64,000 nt of DNA from assembly GCA_964609245.1 (NCBI GenBank), contig CAZSSB010000004.1:65197-129196 (forward strand). Direction: 5' to 3'. The DNA comes from JAFGCY01 sp964609245 (lineage in GTDB: Bacteria > 4484-113 > JAFGCY01). The translations under genes were made by a program, and so were the position numbers. The stretch's first letter is position 1. Every line of letters starts with the position of its first letter. Positions 7,883 through 17,097 of the stretch are shown piece after piece. Under the pieces are notes generated by a model, which saw only the letters and a program-made list of their open reading frames with translations, was not told the DNA's origin and searched no databases.

Positions 7883-9415
7883 CTAATGGACGAACCTTTC
7901 TCGCACGGCTTGGTCGTAGCTGTCCCATAGGACGCAGGCCATCACGTCCGCAGCCGGATCCTGGAATGTCGAGTAGCCAATCCAGCAATACCCGTTGTCA
8001 CCCCAGTCCAGTCCCCAGCTGTTCCTAACGCGGAACGCCTGCCTCCGATCGCTGTAGCCGGCAACCAGCATGGCGTGGCCACCCTCGCTCGGTCCCTCGT
8101 ACTCCCAGACCCCCTCAGGCCCCCACCCGCGGAACGTCTCGTCGAACTCCGTTCCTATCACAACCGGCCGACGATGGATCGCGAGCTGCTCCTTGATCGG
8201 CCCCAAGTCGGTGCCCCACTTCCACCAATAGACCCACTTCCAGTCAGCGAGTCTCAGCAGCCGTGCGTCGCTAGCCGCAGAGCCTCCGCAGTCAGCCACG
8301 CAGATGCGCTGGTACCTGCAGCTGTACTCCGTGGCGCAACCGGTGGAGACCATGTAGTCGCAGACATCGCTCAGCCACCGGCCATCATCGGGACACCCCC
8401 CCGGCGTATTCAGGTAGAGCCACTTGGGGCTCACCAGATTGAAGGGATCGTGGAAGTCCCAACCCTCATATTGGCCTCCGCTCTGGCCTGGACCGTAGAT
8501 CTCTCCCAGCTCGTAGTTGTACGCGCCGTCCCCGAGGGCGAACGCGGTGCATGACGAGCATTGCCCCTGACTGCGGATGGGAGCGCAGGACGACGACAGG
8601 TCCACATAGGTTGGCAGGGCGCCACCCTTGCCCCGCGGTGGCTGGTCGTCGCGCGCAGCATCCATGCTCTCCTCGCTCTCGCGTAGGAGCCCCGTACCCC
8701 TGGTTTCAGGCGCTCCAAGCTCAAGCGCCTCGATGTAGACGTGCACGGCGGAATCCGCCAGCACGATCAGGAGGACCTCCCCGGTCTCTGGTCGGACGTA
8801 AGGCGCCAGCCACGGCACAGTCAGGACACCATCATCGCTCGGTCCAGTGAAGATGTCCCACCCGCCCGAGATGTGGTTTCCCAAGCCGATCCAGCACGCC
8901 GGCCGCGTCGCCATGGCGGCCTCAAGGCCTGCCTTGCCGGCGAACCAGGTCATCCCCACTGTGGCGTGATCTGGCAAGGCCACAGGCCGAAAGCTATAGA
9001 TCGCGTAGGCCAGTTGCCCTGCGGCGCCCGCGGCCCCGGGATCATCCTCGCTCATCACGGCAGCGGTAGCTCGCCCCAACACAACACCAACGCCTTGCCT
9101 GGTGGCATGTTGGTGCGGCAGATGGTCGCAATACTGGGCGCCGGTTGCGACCAGCTGCGGTTGAGTATCGACCCAATCCGTAGGACTCAGAACCGCCACC
9201 ACCTCTTCCCATGGTGGTAAGTCGGGTAGGACCTTCGTGGCCCCCCTTAGCGGCTGCTGCGGGCGAACTGATACTTCCACCTGCCCGACCGGCAGTGGAT
9301 CCCGTGCTGCAGCGATTCCCAAGGAGTTGAGGCCGATGAAGCTGACGGCAGCGATCGCGACCGTTGCCATAGCCACGCGTCCACGGTTGCTGTTTGGACT
9401 CAGTAAGTCAAACAT
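7883..9415 (-). CDS. Secreted papain-family (C1) cysteine peptidase
   Basis: A 510-aa exported protein with an N-terminal signal-type helix (VAMATVAIAAVSFIGL). The catalytic Cys is in SQGQCSSCTAFALGD, including the oxyanion-hole Gln. The catalytic His is in GGHAMLVAGYS and the Asn in VRNSWGLDWGDNGYCWI, the standard C1 order. The N-terminal 200 residues are a non-catalytic region of unknown function. The frame is open to 9589, but ATG 9415 gives the signal peptide and has GGGAG 8 nt upstream. It is transcribed divergently from the dUTPase-like gene. The substrate is unknown. Confidence 0.85.
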   Translation of the reverse strand: MFDLLSPNSNRGRVAMATVAIAAVSFIGLNSLGIAAARDPLPVGQVEVSVRPQQPLRGATKVLPDLPPWEEVVAVLSPTDWVDTQPQLVATGAQYCDHLPHQHATRQGVGVVLGRATAAVMSEDDPGAAGAAGQLAYAIYSFRPVALPDHATVGMTWFAGKAGLEAAMATRPACWIGLGNHISGGWDIFTGPSDDGVLTVPWLAPYVRPETGEVLLIVLADSAVHVYIEALELGAPETRGTGLLRESEESMDAARDDQPPRGKGGALPTYVDLSSSCAPIRSQGQCSSCTAFALGDGAYNYELGEIYGPGQSGGQYEGWDFHDPFNLVSPKWLYLNTPGGCPDDGRWLSDVCDYMVSTGCATEYSCRYQRICVADCGGSAASDARLLRLADWKWVYWWKWGTDLGPIKEQLAIHRRPVVIGTEFDETFRGWGPEGVWEYEGPSEGGHAMLVAGYSDRRQAFRVRNSWGLDWGDNGYCWIGYSTFQDPAADVMACVLWDSYDQAVRERFVH

Positions 9416-9560
9416 GTCTTGGTCTCCCGCATCAGTGTTTTGGGCTTGGACCCTATACTTGTGTGAAGACCTTAGGGCACCCACCCTGCCCGTGTCAACT
9501 GCGGGGTAGCACCTGGCCGCCCGTTGTGCAGGTGCAGCCAGCGTGGCCGGCAGCAGGGGA

Positions 9561-9566
9561 TATGAT
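9561..9566 (+). promoter_or_regulatory. -10 hexamer for a leaderless dUTPase-like gene
   Basis: TATGAT lies exactly 6 nt before ATG 9573, the arrangement expected for a leaderless mRNA. The same spacing recurs at several genes in this window. Confidence 0.45.
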
Positions 9567-9572
9567 ATGCCA

Positions 9573-10067
9573 ATGCTCAAGCTCCTCACAGGTATGGAGT
9601 TCCCCGGTGCCCCCGCTGATGAGTTGCAGCGACAGCCTGCTGGCTACGATTTGACGGTGCGAAGCATCGACCGCTTCACCTTAGCGGGCAGACTTGATCT
9701 GACCAACGAGCAGCGTGAGTTGCCTGACCTGGAAGCCCTTCCCTGGCCGCAGCCCCCCGGCGAAGGTACACCGCAACCCTTGCGCCTCGGACGCGGCGGC
9801 TACCTGGTTACCTACAACGAGGAGATTCGGATCCCACCCAACGCGGCGGGGATCGTACTGCCCCGCAGCTCACTGATGCGCTGTGGTGCGACGCTGCACA
9901 GCGCTCTTTGGGACCCCGGCTATTGCGGCCGTGGCCAGGGACTGCTGACCGTCCATCACGATCTTGATCTCTATCCGGACGCGCGCATCGGGCAATTAAT
10001 CCTCATAGCGCTCGAGCAGGAAGCGGACCGGCTGTACAGCGGGACATACCAGGGGGAGAACCTGTAG
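9573..10067 (+). CDS. dUTPase / dCTP deaminase superfamily protein
   Basis: A 164-aa trimeric-fold nucleotide hydrolase homologue. Visible motifs are GIVLPRSSLMRCGATL, SALWDPGYCGRGQG and RIGQLILIALEQ, then a C-terminal YSGTYQGENL tail like Dcd/dUTPase proteins. It would remove dUTP (or deaminate dCTP) to limit uracil in DNA and supply dUMP. The motifs fit the DCD-type branch, but deaminase versus diphosphatase activity cannot be settled by eye. Starts at 9543 (GTG), 9567 (ATG, AGGGGA upstream) and 9573 (ATG, leaderless -10) are possible; 9573 is favoured by the -10 spacing. Confidence 0.8.
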   Translation: MLKLLTGMEFPGAPADELQRQPAGYDLTVRSIDRFTLAGRLDLTNEQRELPDLEALPWPQPPGEGTPQPLRLGRGGYLVTYNEEIRIPPNAAGIVLPRSSLMRCGATLHSALWDPGYCGRGQGLLTVHHDLDLYPDARIGQLILIALEQEADRLYSGTYQGENL

Positions 10068-10103
10068 ACTCCGCCGGTATGAGACGCGGGTACGTTCCTG
10101 GGG

Positions 10104-11009
10104 TCAGTCAGCTTCCGCCGGCAGGACATACTTCGCCGTGACCGGTCTCACGCTCAGCCCCTCTGTCACGGCGCAGTCGGCGTCCAGCAGCAGGCAGAGG
10201 GACCTGTCCTCCTTGACCTCCAGCACCTGGGCCGCGGCAATCCGCCTCTCTCCCCACCAGGCGATCTCCCCATCCTCAGCGCGAATTCGTGCTGCCTCGA
10301 GCACGACCAGTTCATCGCCAACTGCTATGGACGCGCTGCTACCCAGATCGACAACCACCGTCTTGCCTCCGACGGCCAGCACCTGCCCGGTCAGCGGGAG
10401 GACTTCGATCAGGTGGTTGAGCACTCCGCCAATCGCCTTGTAGGTTGCCCGCCCCAGCATCGTCTGTCGAAACCCGTCGCTTCCATAGTCCGCACTCGCC
10501 AGCCAGCCCGTGGTGAGCGGGTCCAGCCGGGTCCCCTTGCGGCTCTCAACGGCCTCCACGTGCCAGGCAGTGATGCGGGCCCGTTGCGGCACGCTCCATA
10601 GCTCCAAATCCAGAGACACTTGCGCGATACTGCCGCCTAACCCCAGCGCGCGGGCGAGATCTCCGAGGTCAGCGGCAAGGTCAGACTCCTGATCGCGATC
10701 GGCGATGCAGAGGGCGGTAATCCGCCCCTGCAGCACGTAGTCACAGCCCTCGACCGCTGCTCCTTCCCACCACCCGTCATCTGTCGCGATCAATGGGGCT
10801 TCGATGCGCCTGCTCAGCCATGGTCCGCAGTCGGCGATGCAAAGGGCCAGAAGATCGGCAAGGCCATGGCCGGCCGTCGGAACAGCGTAGGCCAAAGGCG
10901 GCACGCCGAGCACTGGTTGCGCGGCCGGAACCTGTGCCGGAGCGAGCCAGAAGGCCAGGAGTACCCCCACGATCGCGGGCCAATATCGTCGACCGGTTGA
11001 CGTTGCCAT
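10104..11009 (-). CDS. Exported CsgG/FlgT-like protein
   Basis: A 301-aa protein with a signal peptide (cleavage probably after VPAAQ near residue 31). Residues about 45-200 resemble the CsgG fold: an opening segment DLLALCIADCG, a GCDYVLQGRITAL strand, then ELWSVPQRARITAWHVEAVES and LGRATYKAIGGVLNHL. Residues about 205-295 resemble the FlgT C-terminal domain (VVVDLGSSASIAVGDELVV). Such proteins act in outer-membrane secretion or flagellar base structures. No lipobox is visible, unlike true CsgG. ATG 11009 has GGAGG upstream. The assignment rests on pattern similarity. Confidence 0.55.
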   Translation of the reverse strand: MATSTGRRYWPAIVGVLLAFWLAPAQVPAAQPVLGVPPLAYAVPTAGHGLADLLALCIADCGPWLSRRIEAPLIATDDGWWEGAAVEGCDYVLQGRITALCIADRDQESDLAADLGDLARALGLGGSIAQVSLDLELWSVPQRARITAWHVEAVESRKGTRLDPLTTGWLASADYGSDGFRQTMLGRATYKAIGGVLNHLIEVLPLTGQVLAVGGKTVVVDLGSSASIAVGDELVVLEAARIRAEDGEIAWWGERRIAAAQVLEVKEDRSLCLLLDADCAVTEGLSVRPVTAKYVLPAEAD

Positions 11010-11025
11010 GCTGCCTCCGTATAAT
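10997..11025 (+). promoter_or_regulatory. Sigma-70 type promoter of tRNA-Thr(CGT)
   Basis: TTGACG (10997-11002), 17-nt spacer, TATAAT (11020-11025), ten bases before the tRNA 5' end. The -35 lies inside the first codons of the divergent CsgG-like gene. Confidence 0.75.
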
Positions 11026-11035
11026 CTCGGCGCCA

Positions 11036-11107
11036 GCCGACGTAGCTCAGAGGCAGAGCAGCTGATTCGTAATCAGCAGGTCGTCGGTTCAAATCCGACC
11101 GTCGGCT
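11036..11107 (+). tRNA. tRNA-Thr (anticodon CGT)
   Basis: A complete cloverleaf: acceptor GCCGACG/CGTCGGC, D-arm TAGCTCAGAGGCAGAGCA, anticodon stem GCTGA/TCAGC with loop TTCGTAA (anticodon CGT, reads ACG), and T-arm GTCGGTTCAAATCCGAC. CCA is not encoded. Confidence 0.95.
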
Positions 11108-11193
11108 GAGCACGCCAGGCTACCCTTTCTTTTCGGCAGTTCACACGCCAGGCTCTACCCCCATGTCGATGCGGCGCGCATCACTTGGCGGGC

Positions 11194-12483
11194 TCAGCGC
11201 TTGAGCGATCCGCGGACAACATCTTTGCCGCTGAACACCGCGGCACCCCCGAGTTCTTCCTCGATGCGCAGCAGTTCGTTGTATTTGGCCAGGCGGTCGG
11301 TGCGGCATGGCGCGCCCGACTTCAGCTGACCAGCCCCAACCGCCACGGCGAGATGCGCGATCATCGTGTCTTCCGTTTCCCCGCTGCGATGGCTGATCAC
11401 CGTGGTGAAACCAGCTTTGTGGGCAAGGCGGATGGTATCGAGGGTCTCGCTGACCGTACCAATCTGGTTGAGCTTGATCAGGATGCTGTTGCAGGCGGAC
11501 TCGCTTATCGCACGCCGCAGCCGCACAGGATTGGTGACCAGCAGGTCATCGCCGACGATCTGAGTCTTGTCGCCGAGTCGCGCCGTCATCCGCGTCCACG
11601 CATCCCAGTCATCCTCGTCAAGTGGATCCTCGATGCTGAAGATCGGGAACTGCTGCCTGACCCGTTCGTAGAAGCTGATTAGCTCGTCGCTACTCAGGGA
11701 CTGACCGGATGCTTCCATCGTGTAGGTTCCATCGTGATAGAACTCACTGGCGGCGCAGTCCAACGCGAAGCAGATCTGCTCGCCGGGCTTGTAGCCCGCC
11801 CGCTCAACCGCGTTGCTGAGCAGCTCCAGGGCTTCCGCGTCGCTTTTGAGAGCCGGCGCGAAGCCCCCCTCATCTCCGACATTGGTCACGTAGCCGGCGT
11901 CCTTAAGCACCGCCTTGAGGGCGTGATAAGTCTCGCAGCCGGCGCGCAGCGCATCGCGGAACGTCTCGAAGCCGAATGGGACAAGCATGAACTCCTGGAT
12001 GTCCACCAGGTTGTCGCCGTGCTTCCCGCCGTTGATGACGTTGAGCTGGGGGACGGGCAGACTGACGGCATCTGCCCCGCCCAGATATCGGTACAAAGGC
12101 AGGCCCGAGACCGACGCGGCCGCTTGGGCAGTCGCCATACTGACCGCCAGAATCGCATTGGCCCCCAAGCTGCTCTTCGTCTCAGAGCCGTCCAGCTCGA
12201 TCATCCGCAGATCCACGGCGCGCTGATCGAGCCCATCCATCCCGATCAACTCCGGGGCGATGACGTCGCGGATATTCTGGACTGCTCGCAGGACGCCCTT
12301 GCCTCCGAAACGGCTATCGTCCCCGTCCCGCAGCTCGAGCGCCTCGTGCGAGCCGGTGCTGGCTCCGCTTGGCACAATGGCTCGCCCCACATCACCGCTC
12401 GCGAGCCCGACTTCAGCTTCGACCGTTGGATTGCCCCGCGAGTCAATGACCTCACGTGCATGGACGAACTCGATGATACTCAA
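11194..12483 (-). CDS. eno: Enolase
   Basis: A 429-aa enolase converting 2-phosphoglycerate to phosphoenolpyruvate. Conserved features include AREVIDSRGNPTVEAEV at the N-terminus, VPSGASTGSHEALELRD, the Mg2+ site residues (Asp in the FALDCAASEF strand, Glu in SIEDPLDEDDW, Asp in IVGDDLLVTN), the catalytic Lys in ILIKLNQIGT, and SHRSGETED. TTG 12483 is chosen because GGGAGGA lies 5 nt upstream; GTG 12504 would add seven residues without a ribosome site. Downstream of ppdK on the same strand, so two enzymes acting on PEP are co-expressed. Confidence 0.97.
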   Translation of the reverse strand: MSIIEFVHAREVIDSRGNPTVEAEVGLASGDVGRAIVPSGASTGSHEALELRDGDDSRFGGKGVLRAVQNIRDVIAPELIGMDGLDQRAVDLRMIELDGSETKSSLGANAILAVSMATAQAAASVSGLPLYRYLGGADAVSLPVPQLNVINGGKHGDNLVDIQEFMLVPFGFETFRDALRAGCETYHALKAVLKDAGYVTNVGDEGGFAPALKSDAEALELLSNAVERAGYKPGEQICFALDCAASEFYHDGTYTMEASGQSLSSDELISFYERVRQQFPIFSIEDPLDEDDWDAWTRMTARLGDKTQIVGDDLLVTNPVRLRRAISESACNSILIKLNQIGTVSETLDTIRLAHKAGFTTVISHRSGETEDTMIAHLAVAVGAGQLKSGAPCRTDRLAKYNELLRIEEELGGAAVFSGKDVVRGSLKR

Positions 12484-12544
12484 GGTGTTCCTCCCGGCGG
12501 CCACGCCCCAATCTGTCGGCGCCGAGCTGACTACTCAGGCCGCC

Positions 12545-12976
12545 TCACTCCAGCGGGATTATACGTGATCGCGCAAGCATCGCTTTCACGAAGCGTTTGG
12601 CATTGACATCCCCGTGCGCCACCAACTCAACCTGCTCCTGGGTTACACGACGCTCCTCCTCGGTCTTGTGCCACACCTCAAAGCGGTCACCCGCAACGAC
12701 GCGCGACTTCACCTCCGACAGCAGTGTGCCGAAAGCAGTGCTTAGAAACACCTCTTGGTTACCGGCGAACATCGCATCAGTACAGTCATACAGGAACTCA
12801 GAGCGGCGCCCAGCCTCTGCATACGTTATTCTCACCTGCCGCACCGAGTCGGGAAGGTCCGGTGCAATGCGCAGGCGCACCTCAATGTCGTACGGTCCGG
12901 GATCGAAACTCGCGGCCTTGCCGAGATGAGACCCGGCGGCACCGCCGGATTCAGAGTCTGCCGAATGTTGCATCAT
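12545..12976 (-). CDS. Conserved-looking hypothetical protein between ppdK and eno
   Basis: A 143-aa soluble protein I do not recognise. The N-terminal 25 residues are low complexity; the rest alternates beta-like and helical segments (DIEVRLRIAPDLPD, FLYDCTDAMFAGNQEVFLS). There is no signal peptide or membrane helix. The frame is open back into ppdK, but paired ATGs at 12976/12973, just past the ppdK stop (20-nt gap), are the natural starts, with GAGG upstream. It is likely part of a ppdK-orf-eno operon. Confidence 0.6.
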   Translation of the reverse strand: MMQHSADSESGGAAGSHLGKAASFDPGPYDIEVRLRIAPDLPDSVRQVRITYAEAGRRSEFLYDCTDAMFAGNQEVFLSTAFGTLLSEVKSRVVAGDRFEVWHKTEEERRVTQEQVELVAHGDVNAKRFVKAMLARSRIIPLE

Positions 12977-12996
12977 AGTGCTGGCCTCGCCCTCAT

Positions 12997-15648
12997 CTAC
13001 TCCAACTCGTCGCGTGCTTCCCGCTCCGCGATGGCTGCTTGCGCTGCCGCAAGCCTGGCGACAGGCACACGATATGGACTGCAACTGACATAGTCAAGTC
13101 CAATGCGATGGCAGAACCCGATGCTATCCGGATCGCCGCCGTGTTCCCCACAGATTCCCAGTTTCAGTTCAGGTCGAGTCTGACGGCCAAGGTCGCAGGC
13201 CATCTCTACAAGCTTGCCGATCCCTGCCTGGTCCAGACTGTTGAATGGATCAGCGGCATAGACCTTCATCTCCACGTAGCGACCCAGGAACTTCTGCGCG
13301 TCATCCCGACTGACACCCATCCCCATCTGAGTCAGATCGTTGGTTCCAAAGCTGAAGAACTCCGCTACTTCGGCGATCTCATCGGCGGTCACCGCCGCGC
13401 GCGGAATCTCAATCATAGTACCGAACAGGTAATCGATCTGCTGTCCGTACGCGGCCATGGTCTCAGCAGCAACGCGGCGCAGCACATCTTCCACCAGCGC
13501 CAACTCCTGCCGGCTGCCGATCAGCGGCACCATGATCTCCGGCTGCGCGCCGATCCCCGCGCGCGTAGCTTCGATCGCCGCGCTGATAATCGCCCGAACC
13601 TGCATTTCGTTGATCTCGGGGTAGATCAGCCCCAGACGGCAACCGCGGAAGCCCAGCATTGGATTGGCTTCGCGCATCCCCTCAATCCGGTCCTTCAGCT
13701 TCGCGCGCACCTCAGCCGTCACATCCCCCATTACTTCGCTGATCATGGCGTCGACTTCGTCTTCGTCGTGCGGCAGGAACTCGTGCAGCGGCGGATCGAG
13801 CAGGCGGATCGTCACCGGTTTCCCGTCCATCGCCTCGAAGATGCCGTAGAAGTCCTGCTTCTGGAAGTCGAAGATCTTGGCAAGGTGACTGCGTCGTGCC
13901 TCCTCTCTGTCACTCAGGATCATCGCCTGCACGTGCGGCAGCCGCTCGGGTTCGAAGAACATGTGCTCCGTCCGTGTCAGCCCAATGCCCTCGGCCCCGT
14001 ACTCGACGGCTTGGCGACTGTCGTGCGGATTGTCAGCGTTGGTGCGCACTTTCAAGCGCCGGTGCTCGTCTGCCCATGTAAGAAGCTGGACCACCTTGCC
14101 GCCCCACTCCGGTTGCTTGAGCTGCAGGGCCCCCTCATAGACCTCACCAGTTCCACCGTCGATTGTCAGAGTATCGCCCTCCTTGAAAACCCGCCCGCCG
14201 ATCGAGATGCTTCGACTCCCGGCATCCACAGCCAGATCCTCCAGCGAGGCGACGCACGGCTTGCCCATGCCGCGTGCGACGACCGCCGCGTGGCTGGTCT
14301 TTCCTCCTCGCGCAGTGACAATTCCCTGGGCGGCTACCATACCGTCGATGTCGTCCGGCGAAGTCTCCTCCCGGACCAGTATCAGCTTCGCCTGCGGATC
14401 CGACTTCACCGTCGCTGACGCCTCCGCGCTGTCCAGCACGATTCGTCCTACGGCGGCTCCCGGGCTAGCATCCAGTCCCTTGGCGAGCCTGCTGGGTCTT
14501 GCCTGCTTAGGGTCGATCTGCTGGTGGAGAAGCTGCTCGATGTGGTCAGTGCTGACAAGCTTGACCGCCCGGGTTTCGTCCACCAGCCCCTCGCTGACCA
14601 TGTCCACGGCGATGTTCACGGCCGCGGTACCCGTACGCTTGCCATTGCGGGTCTGCAGCATCCACAGGTGGCCTTCTTGCACGGTGAACTCGATGTCCTG
14701 CATGTCCCGATAGTGCTGTTCGAGCCTCGCTATGGTCTCGAACAGCTGGGCGGCCACCTCCGGCATCAGGCTGTGGAGTTCGGCAATATCACGCGGGGTG
14801 CGGATCCCGGCCACCACATCTTCGCCCTGTGCGTTCACCAGGAACTCACCATTGATCTGTTTCTCACCAGTCGCCGCGTTGCGGCTGAAGCAGACTCCCG
14901 TGCAGCTCGTATCGCCCATGTTCCCGAAGACCATCGTCTGGATGTTGACTGCAGTGCCCAGATCGTCTGGGATACCCTCCAGACCGCGGTAGCTGATCGC
15001 CCGAGGATTCATCCAGCTCCTGAACACAGCATTGATGGCGATGCGAAGCTGCCCGAGAACATCCTGCGGAAACTCTTCGCCAGCCTGAGCCTTGAAGATC
15101 TCCTTATACGAGCCAATCAGCCCGTCAAGCTCGTCTGCTGTGATCTCGTAGTCTGCACGGTCTCCCCGCACCGCGAATAGACGCTCTTCGAAGTGCGACA
15201 GCTCAATGCCCATCGCCACATCGCCGAAAGTCTGAATCAGTCTGCGGTAGCTGTCCTTCGCGAAGCGCGGATTGTCGGTTTTGCGGGCCATCGCCGCGCA
15301 GGTCTCATCGTTCAGGCCCAGGTTGAGAATGGTATCCATCATGCCGGGCATTGAAAACTTCGCCCCGGAGCGCACCGAGAAGAGCAGCGGGTCGGTCGTG
15401 CCTCCGTACTTCAGCCCCAACTGCGCCTCCACCTCGGTCACCGCGTGCTCCACCTGTTCCCAGAGACCGGCCGGCATGTCCCGCCCCGCGCGGTAGTACT
15501 CATTGCAGGCCTCGGTGGTGATCGTGAAGCCAGGCGGAACCGGCAGTCCCAGCTGCGTCATGTTCGCCAGGTTCGCACCCTTGCCGCCCAGCAGTCCCTT
15601 GTTCGTGCCGTCCGCCTCAGCGAACGTGTACAACCACCGCTTAGCCAT
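12997..15648 (-). CDS. ppdK: Pyruvate, phosphate dikinase
   Basis: An 883-aa PPDK interconverting pyruvate + ATP + Pi and PEP + AMP + PPi. Domains in order are an ATP-grasp domain (GGKGANLANMTQLGLPVPPGF near residue 22), a swivelling phosphohistidine domain (catalytic His in RGGKTSHAAVVARGMGKPC), and a PEP/pyruvate TIM barrel (GLTRTEHMFF, EIMVPLIGS, catalytic Cys in LGICGEHGGDP). ATG 15648 gives the canonical MAKRWLYTF start; the upstream 41 in-frame codons are not conserved in type. With a PPi-type phosphofructokinase at 50.3 kb it hints at pyrophosphate-linked glycolysis. Confidence 0.97.
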   Translation of the reverse strand: MAKRWLYTFAEADGTNKGLLGGKGANLANMTQLGLPVPPGFTITTEACNEYYRAGRDMPAGLWEQVEHAVTEVEAQLGLKYGGTTDPLLFSVRSGAKFSMPGMMDTILNLGLNDETCAAMARKTDNPRFAKDSYRRLIQTFGDVAMGIELSHFEERLFAVRGDRADYEITADELDGLIGSYKEIFKAQAGEEFPQDVLGQLRIAINAVFRSWMNPRAISYRGLEGIPDDLGTAVNIQTMVFGNMGDTSCTGVCFSRNAATGEKQINGEFLVNAQGEDVVAGIRTPRDIAELHSLMPEVAAQLFETIARLEQHYRDMQDIEFTVQEGHLWMLQTRNGKRTGTAAVNIAVDMVSEGLVDETRAVKLVSTDHIEQLLHQQIDPKQARPSRLAKGLDASPGAAVGRIVLDSAEASATVKSDPQAKLILVREETSPDDIDGMVAAQGIVTARGGKTSHAAVVARGMGKPCVASLEDLAVDAGSRSISIGGRVFKEGDTLTIDGGTGEVYEGALQLKQPEWGGKVVQLLTWADEHRRLKVRTNADNPHDSRQAVEYGAEGIGLTRTEHMFFEPERLPHVQAMILSDREEARRSHLAKIFDFQKQDFYGIFEAMDGKPVTIRLLDPPLHEFLPHDEDEVDAMISEVMGDVTAEVRAKLKDRIEGMREANPMLGFRGCRLGLIYPEINEMQVRAIISAAIEATRAGIGAQPEIMVPLIGSRQELALVEDVLRRVAAETMAAYGQQIDYLFGTMIEIPRAAVTADEIAEVAEFFSFGTNDLTQMGMGVSRDDAQKFLGRYVEMKVYAADPFNSLDQAGIGKLVEMACDLGRQTRPELKLGICGEHGGDPDSIGFCHRIGLDYVSCSPYRVPVARLAAAQAAIAEREARDELE

Positions 15649-15814
15649 TATCCAGGTACCTCTTAGGCATGTAGTGAGATCGCCCCCCGCCATTATAGCG
15701 GTCAGTTGTGGCCCAGTGGCCGCTCTCGGCCAGGGGCCAGGTGAGTTGGCAGGTCTGACGATGGCCCGCAACCCAGCCAGGCTCGCGCCGATTCGGCCGC
15801 CTCCGCTTCAGGCT

Positions 15815-16669
15815 TCACTCACCGCTGGCGGTTTCGGCCTCAACTTCCTCCACAGCCCCGTCCTCCGGGCCACCCGGGCGCACTTGTCCCATTGATGCAC
15901 TTGATGCGGCGGCCGCTGCTTCCGCCGCGGCTTCCTCTTCGCGACGCAACTGGTCGTTCACGATCTCCAGGATCAGGTACTCGTACTTCTCGGCGTCCTC
16001 CTCAGACTCCATGCAGAGGATCTCGAAGCTCGCGTCCCGAAGCAACCGCTTGTTGAGTTCGTCCATGACCGGGAAGCCGTCGCGGCGCTTGATCTTTTCC
16101 TTGACGGTCTCACGGCAATCCTCGAACGTAACTGAGCTGCGCATGCTGTCGGGGTAGTGGTGGTTACGCATATACTCGTTGATAATCTCGGTGCGCTCTT
16201 CGTCAAAGACCTGGCGCAGCTTTTCCTCGGACAAGTCGATCCGGGCTTCCACGAGCGCGTCGAACAGCAGGGAGCTGCGAACGTTCTCCCTGAACTCATC
16301 GTCCGTAATCGACTGCTCCGCGAGGTAGAGGTCCCACTCCTCACCGTTGTCATAGACCGACTGCTTCACAGCTTCGATGCGCTCCTCAAGGAGGGCCGGG
16401 TCAACCGTTACGTCTTGCGCAACCGCCTCCTGCTCGACGGCCAGGTAGAAGATGTACTGGCGCAGGAAACCCCGAATCACTGGGGATGACAGGAGATCCG
16501 CGGCGTAGACCTCCTCGCCGTTGATCGACATCACGGCGCCTGCGCCTTTGGCTGGCGACGCAGCTAATGTACCGCTGGTGGCGGCAGTATCCGTACCACT
16601 CGATACGACGCATCCCGCGGCCCATACGAGCGCGATTGCAGTGCCGACTAACGGCTTCCAGTGCTTCAT
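15815..16669 (-). CDS. SurA-like N-terminal domain lipoprotein
   Basis: A 284-aa predicted lipoprotein: hydrophobic signal then WAAGC lipobox (Cys20). Residues about 45-215 look like the SurA/PrsA N-terminal chaperone domain (INGEEVYAADLL, long helices, paired EERI segments). No PPIase parvulin domain is apparent. The C-terminal 40 residues are an Ala/Glu-rich low-complexity tail. AAGGAG precedes ATG 16669. Probably an envelope folding chaperone, an inference from the N-terminal resemblance. Confidence 0.6.
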   Translation of the reverse strand: MKHWKPLVGTAIALVWAAGCVVSSGTDTAATSGTLAASPAKGAGAVMSINGEEVYAADLLSSPVIRGFLRQYIFYLAVEQEAVAQDVTVDPALLEERIEAVKQSVYDNGEEWDLYLAEQSITDDEFRENVRSSLLFDALVEARIDLSEEKLRQVFDEERTEIINEYMRNHHYPDSMRSSVTFEDCRETVKEKIKRRDGFPVMDELNKRLLRDASFEILCMESEEDAEKYEYLILEIVNDQLRREEEAAAEAAAAASSASMGQVRPGGPEDGAVEEVEAETASGE

Positions 16670-16776
16670 TCTGAATCTCCTTTCGGTGCAGTCCGGCGGT
16701 TAATACTACCTGCCGGGCATCGGTTTGTAAACGTCGCCCGCCCGGACGCGACAACAGGAGTCCCAGTCCTCGGGCA

Positions 16777-16785
16777 TGGTATACT
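16777..16785 (+). promoter_or_regulatory. Extended -10 element before tRNA-Gly
   Basis: TGGTATACT, an extended -10 (TGn + TATACT), lies 23 nt before the tRNA. The same element precedes tRNA-Thr(GGT) and recA. Confidence 0.6.
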
Positions 16786-16808
16786 TATCGATTCTGAGCC
16801 CAAGGGGT

Positions 16809-16879
16809 GCGGGAGTAGCTCAATGGTAGAGCCCCAGCCTTCCAAGCTGGTCACGCGGGTTCGATTCCCGTCTCCCGCT
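16809..16879 (+). tRNA. tRNA-Gly (anticodon TCC)
   Basis: Acceptor GCGGGAG/CTCCCGC, anticodon stem CAGC/GCTG with loop CTTCCAA (anticodon TCC), T-arm GCGGGTTCGATTCCCGT. CCA is not encoded. First of two tandem tRNAs ahead of tuf. Confidence 0.95.
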
Positions 16880-16914
16880 TTCGAGCGCTGCTTGGGCGCG
16901 TAGTTGACACAGCA

Positions 16915-16923
16915 TGGTATACT
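16915..16923 (+). promoter_or_regulatory. Extended -10 element before tRNA-Thr/tuf
   Basis: TGGTATACT in the 54-nt gap between the two tRNAs, 10 nt before tRNA-Thr(GGT). TTGACA at 16904-16909 is too close (8 nt) to serve as its -35. Confidence 0.55.
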
Positions 16924-16933
16924 ATTCTTTCGC

Positions 16934-17007
<74 letters not shown>

Positions 17008-17097
17008 TGCTTTGTCGGCGACAGTTCGACCCCGACCGGGGGGTGCCCGTTGTGGTTCGGGCAATCCGGGAGAGTAAACAACTCGAGGAGTGCCGAG

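Noticed and set aside
13039..14418. 459-aa plus-strand open frame
   Set aside because: Antisense to ppdK, which has every catalytic motif.
16904..16909. TTGACA as -35 of tRNA-Thr(GGT)
   Set aside because: Only 8 nt separates it from TATACT; too short for a sigma-70 promoter.
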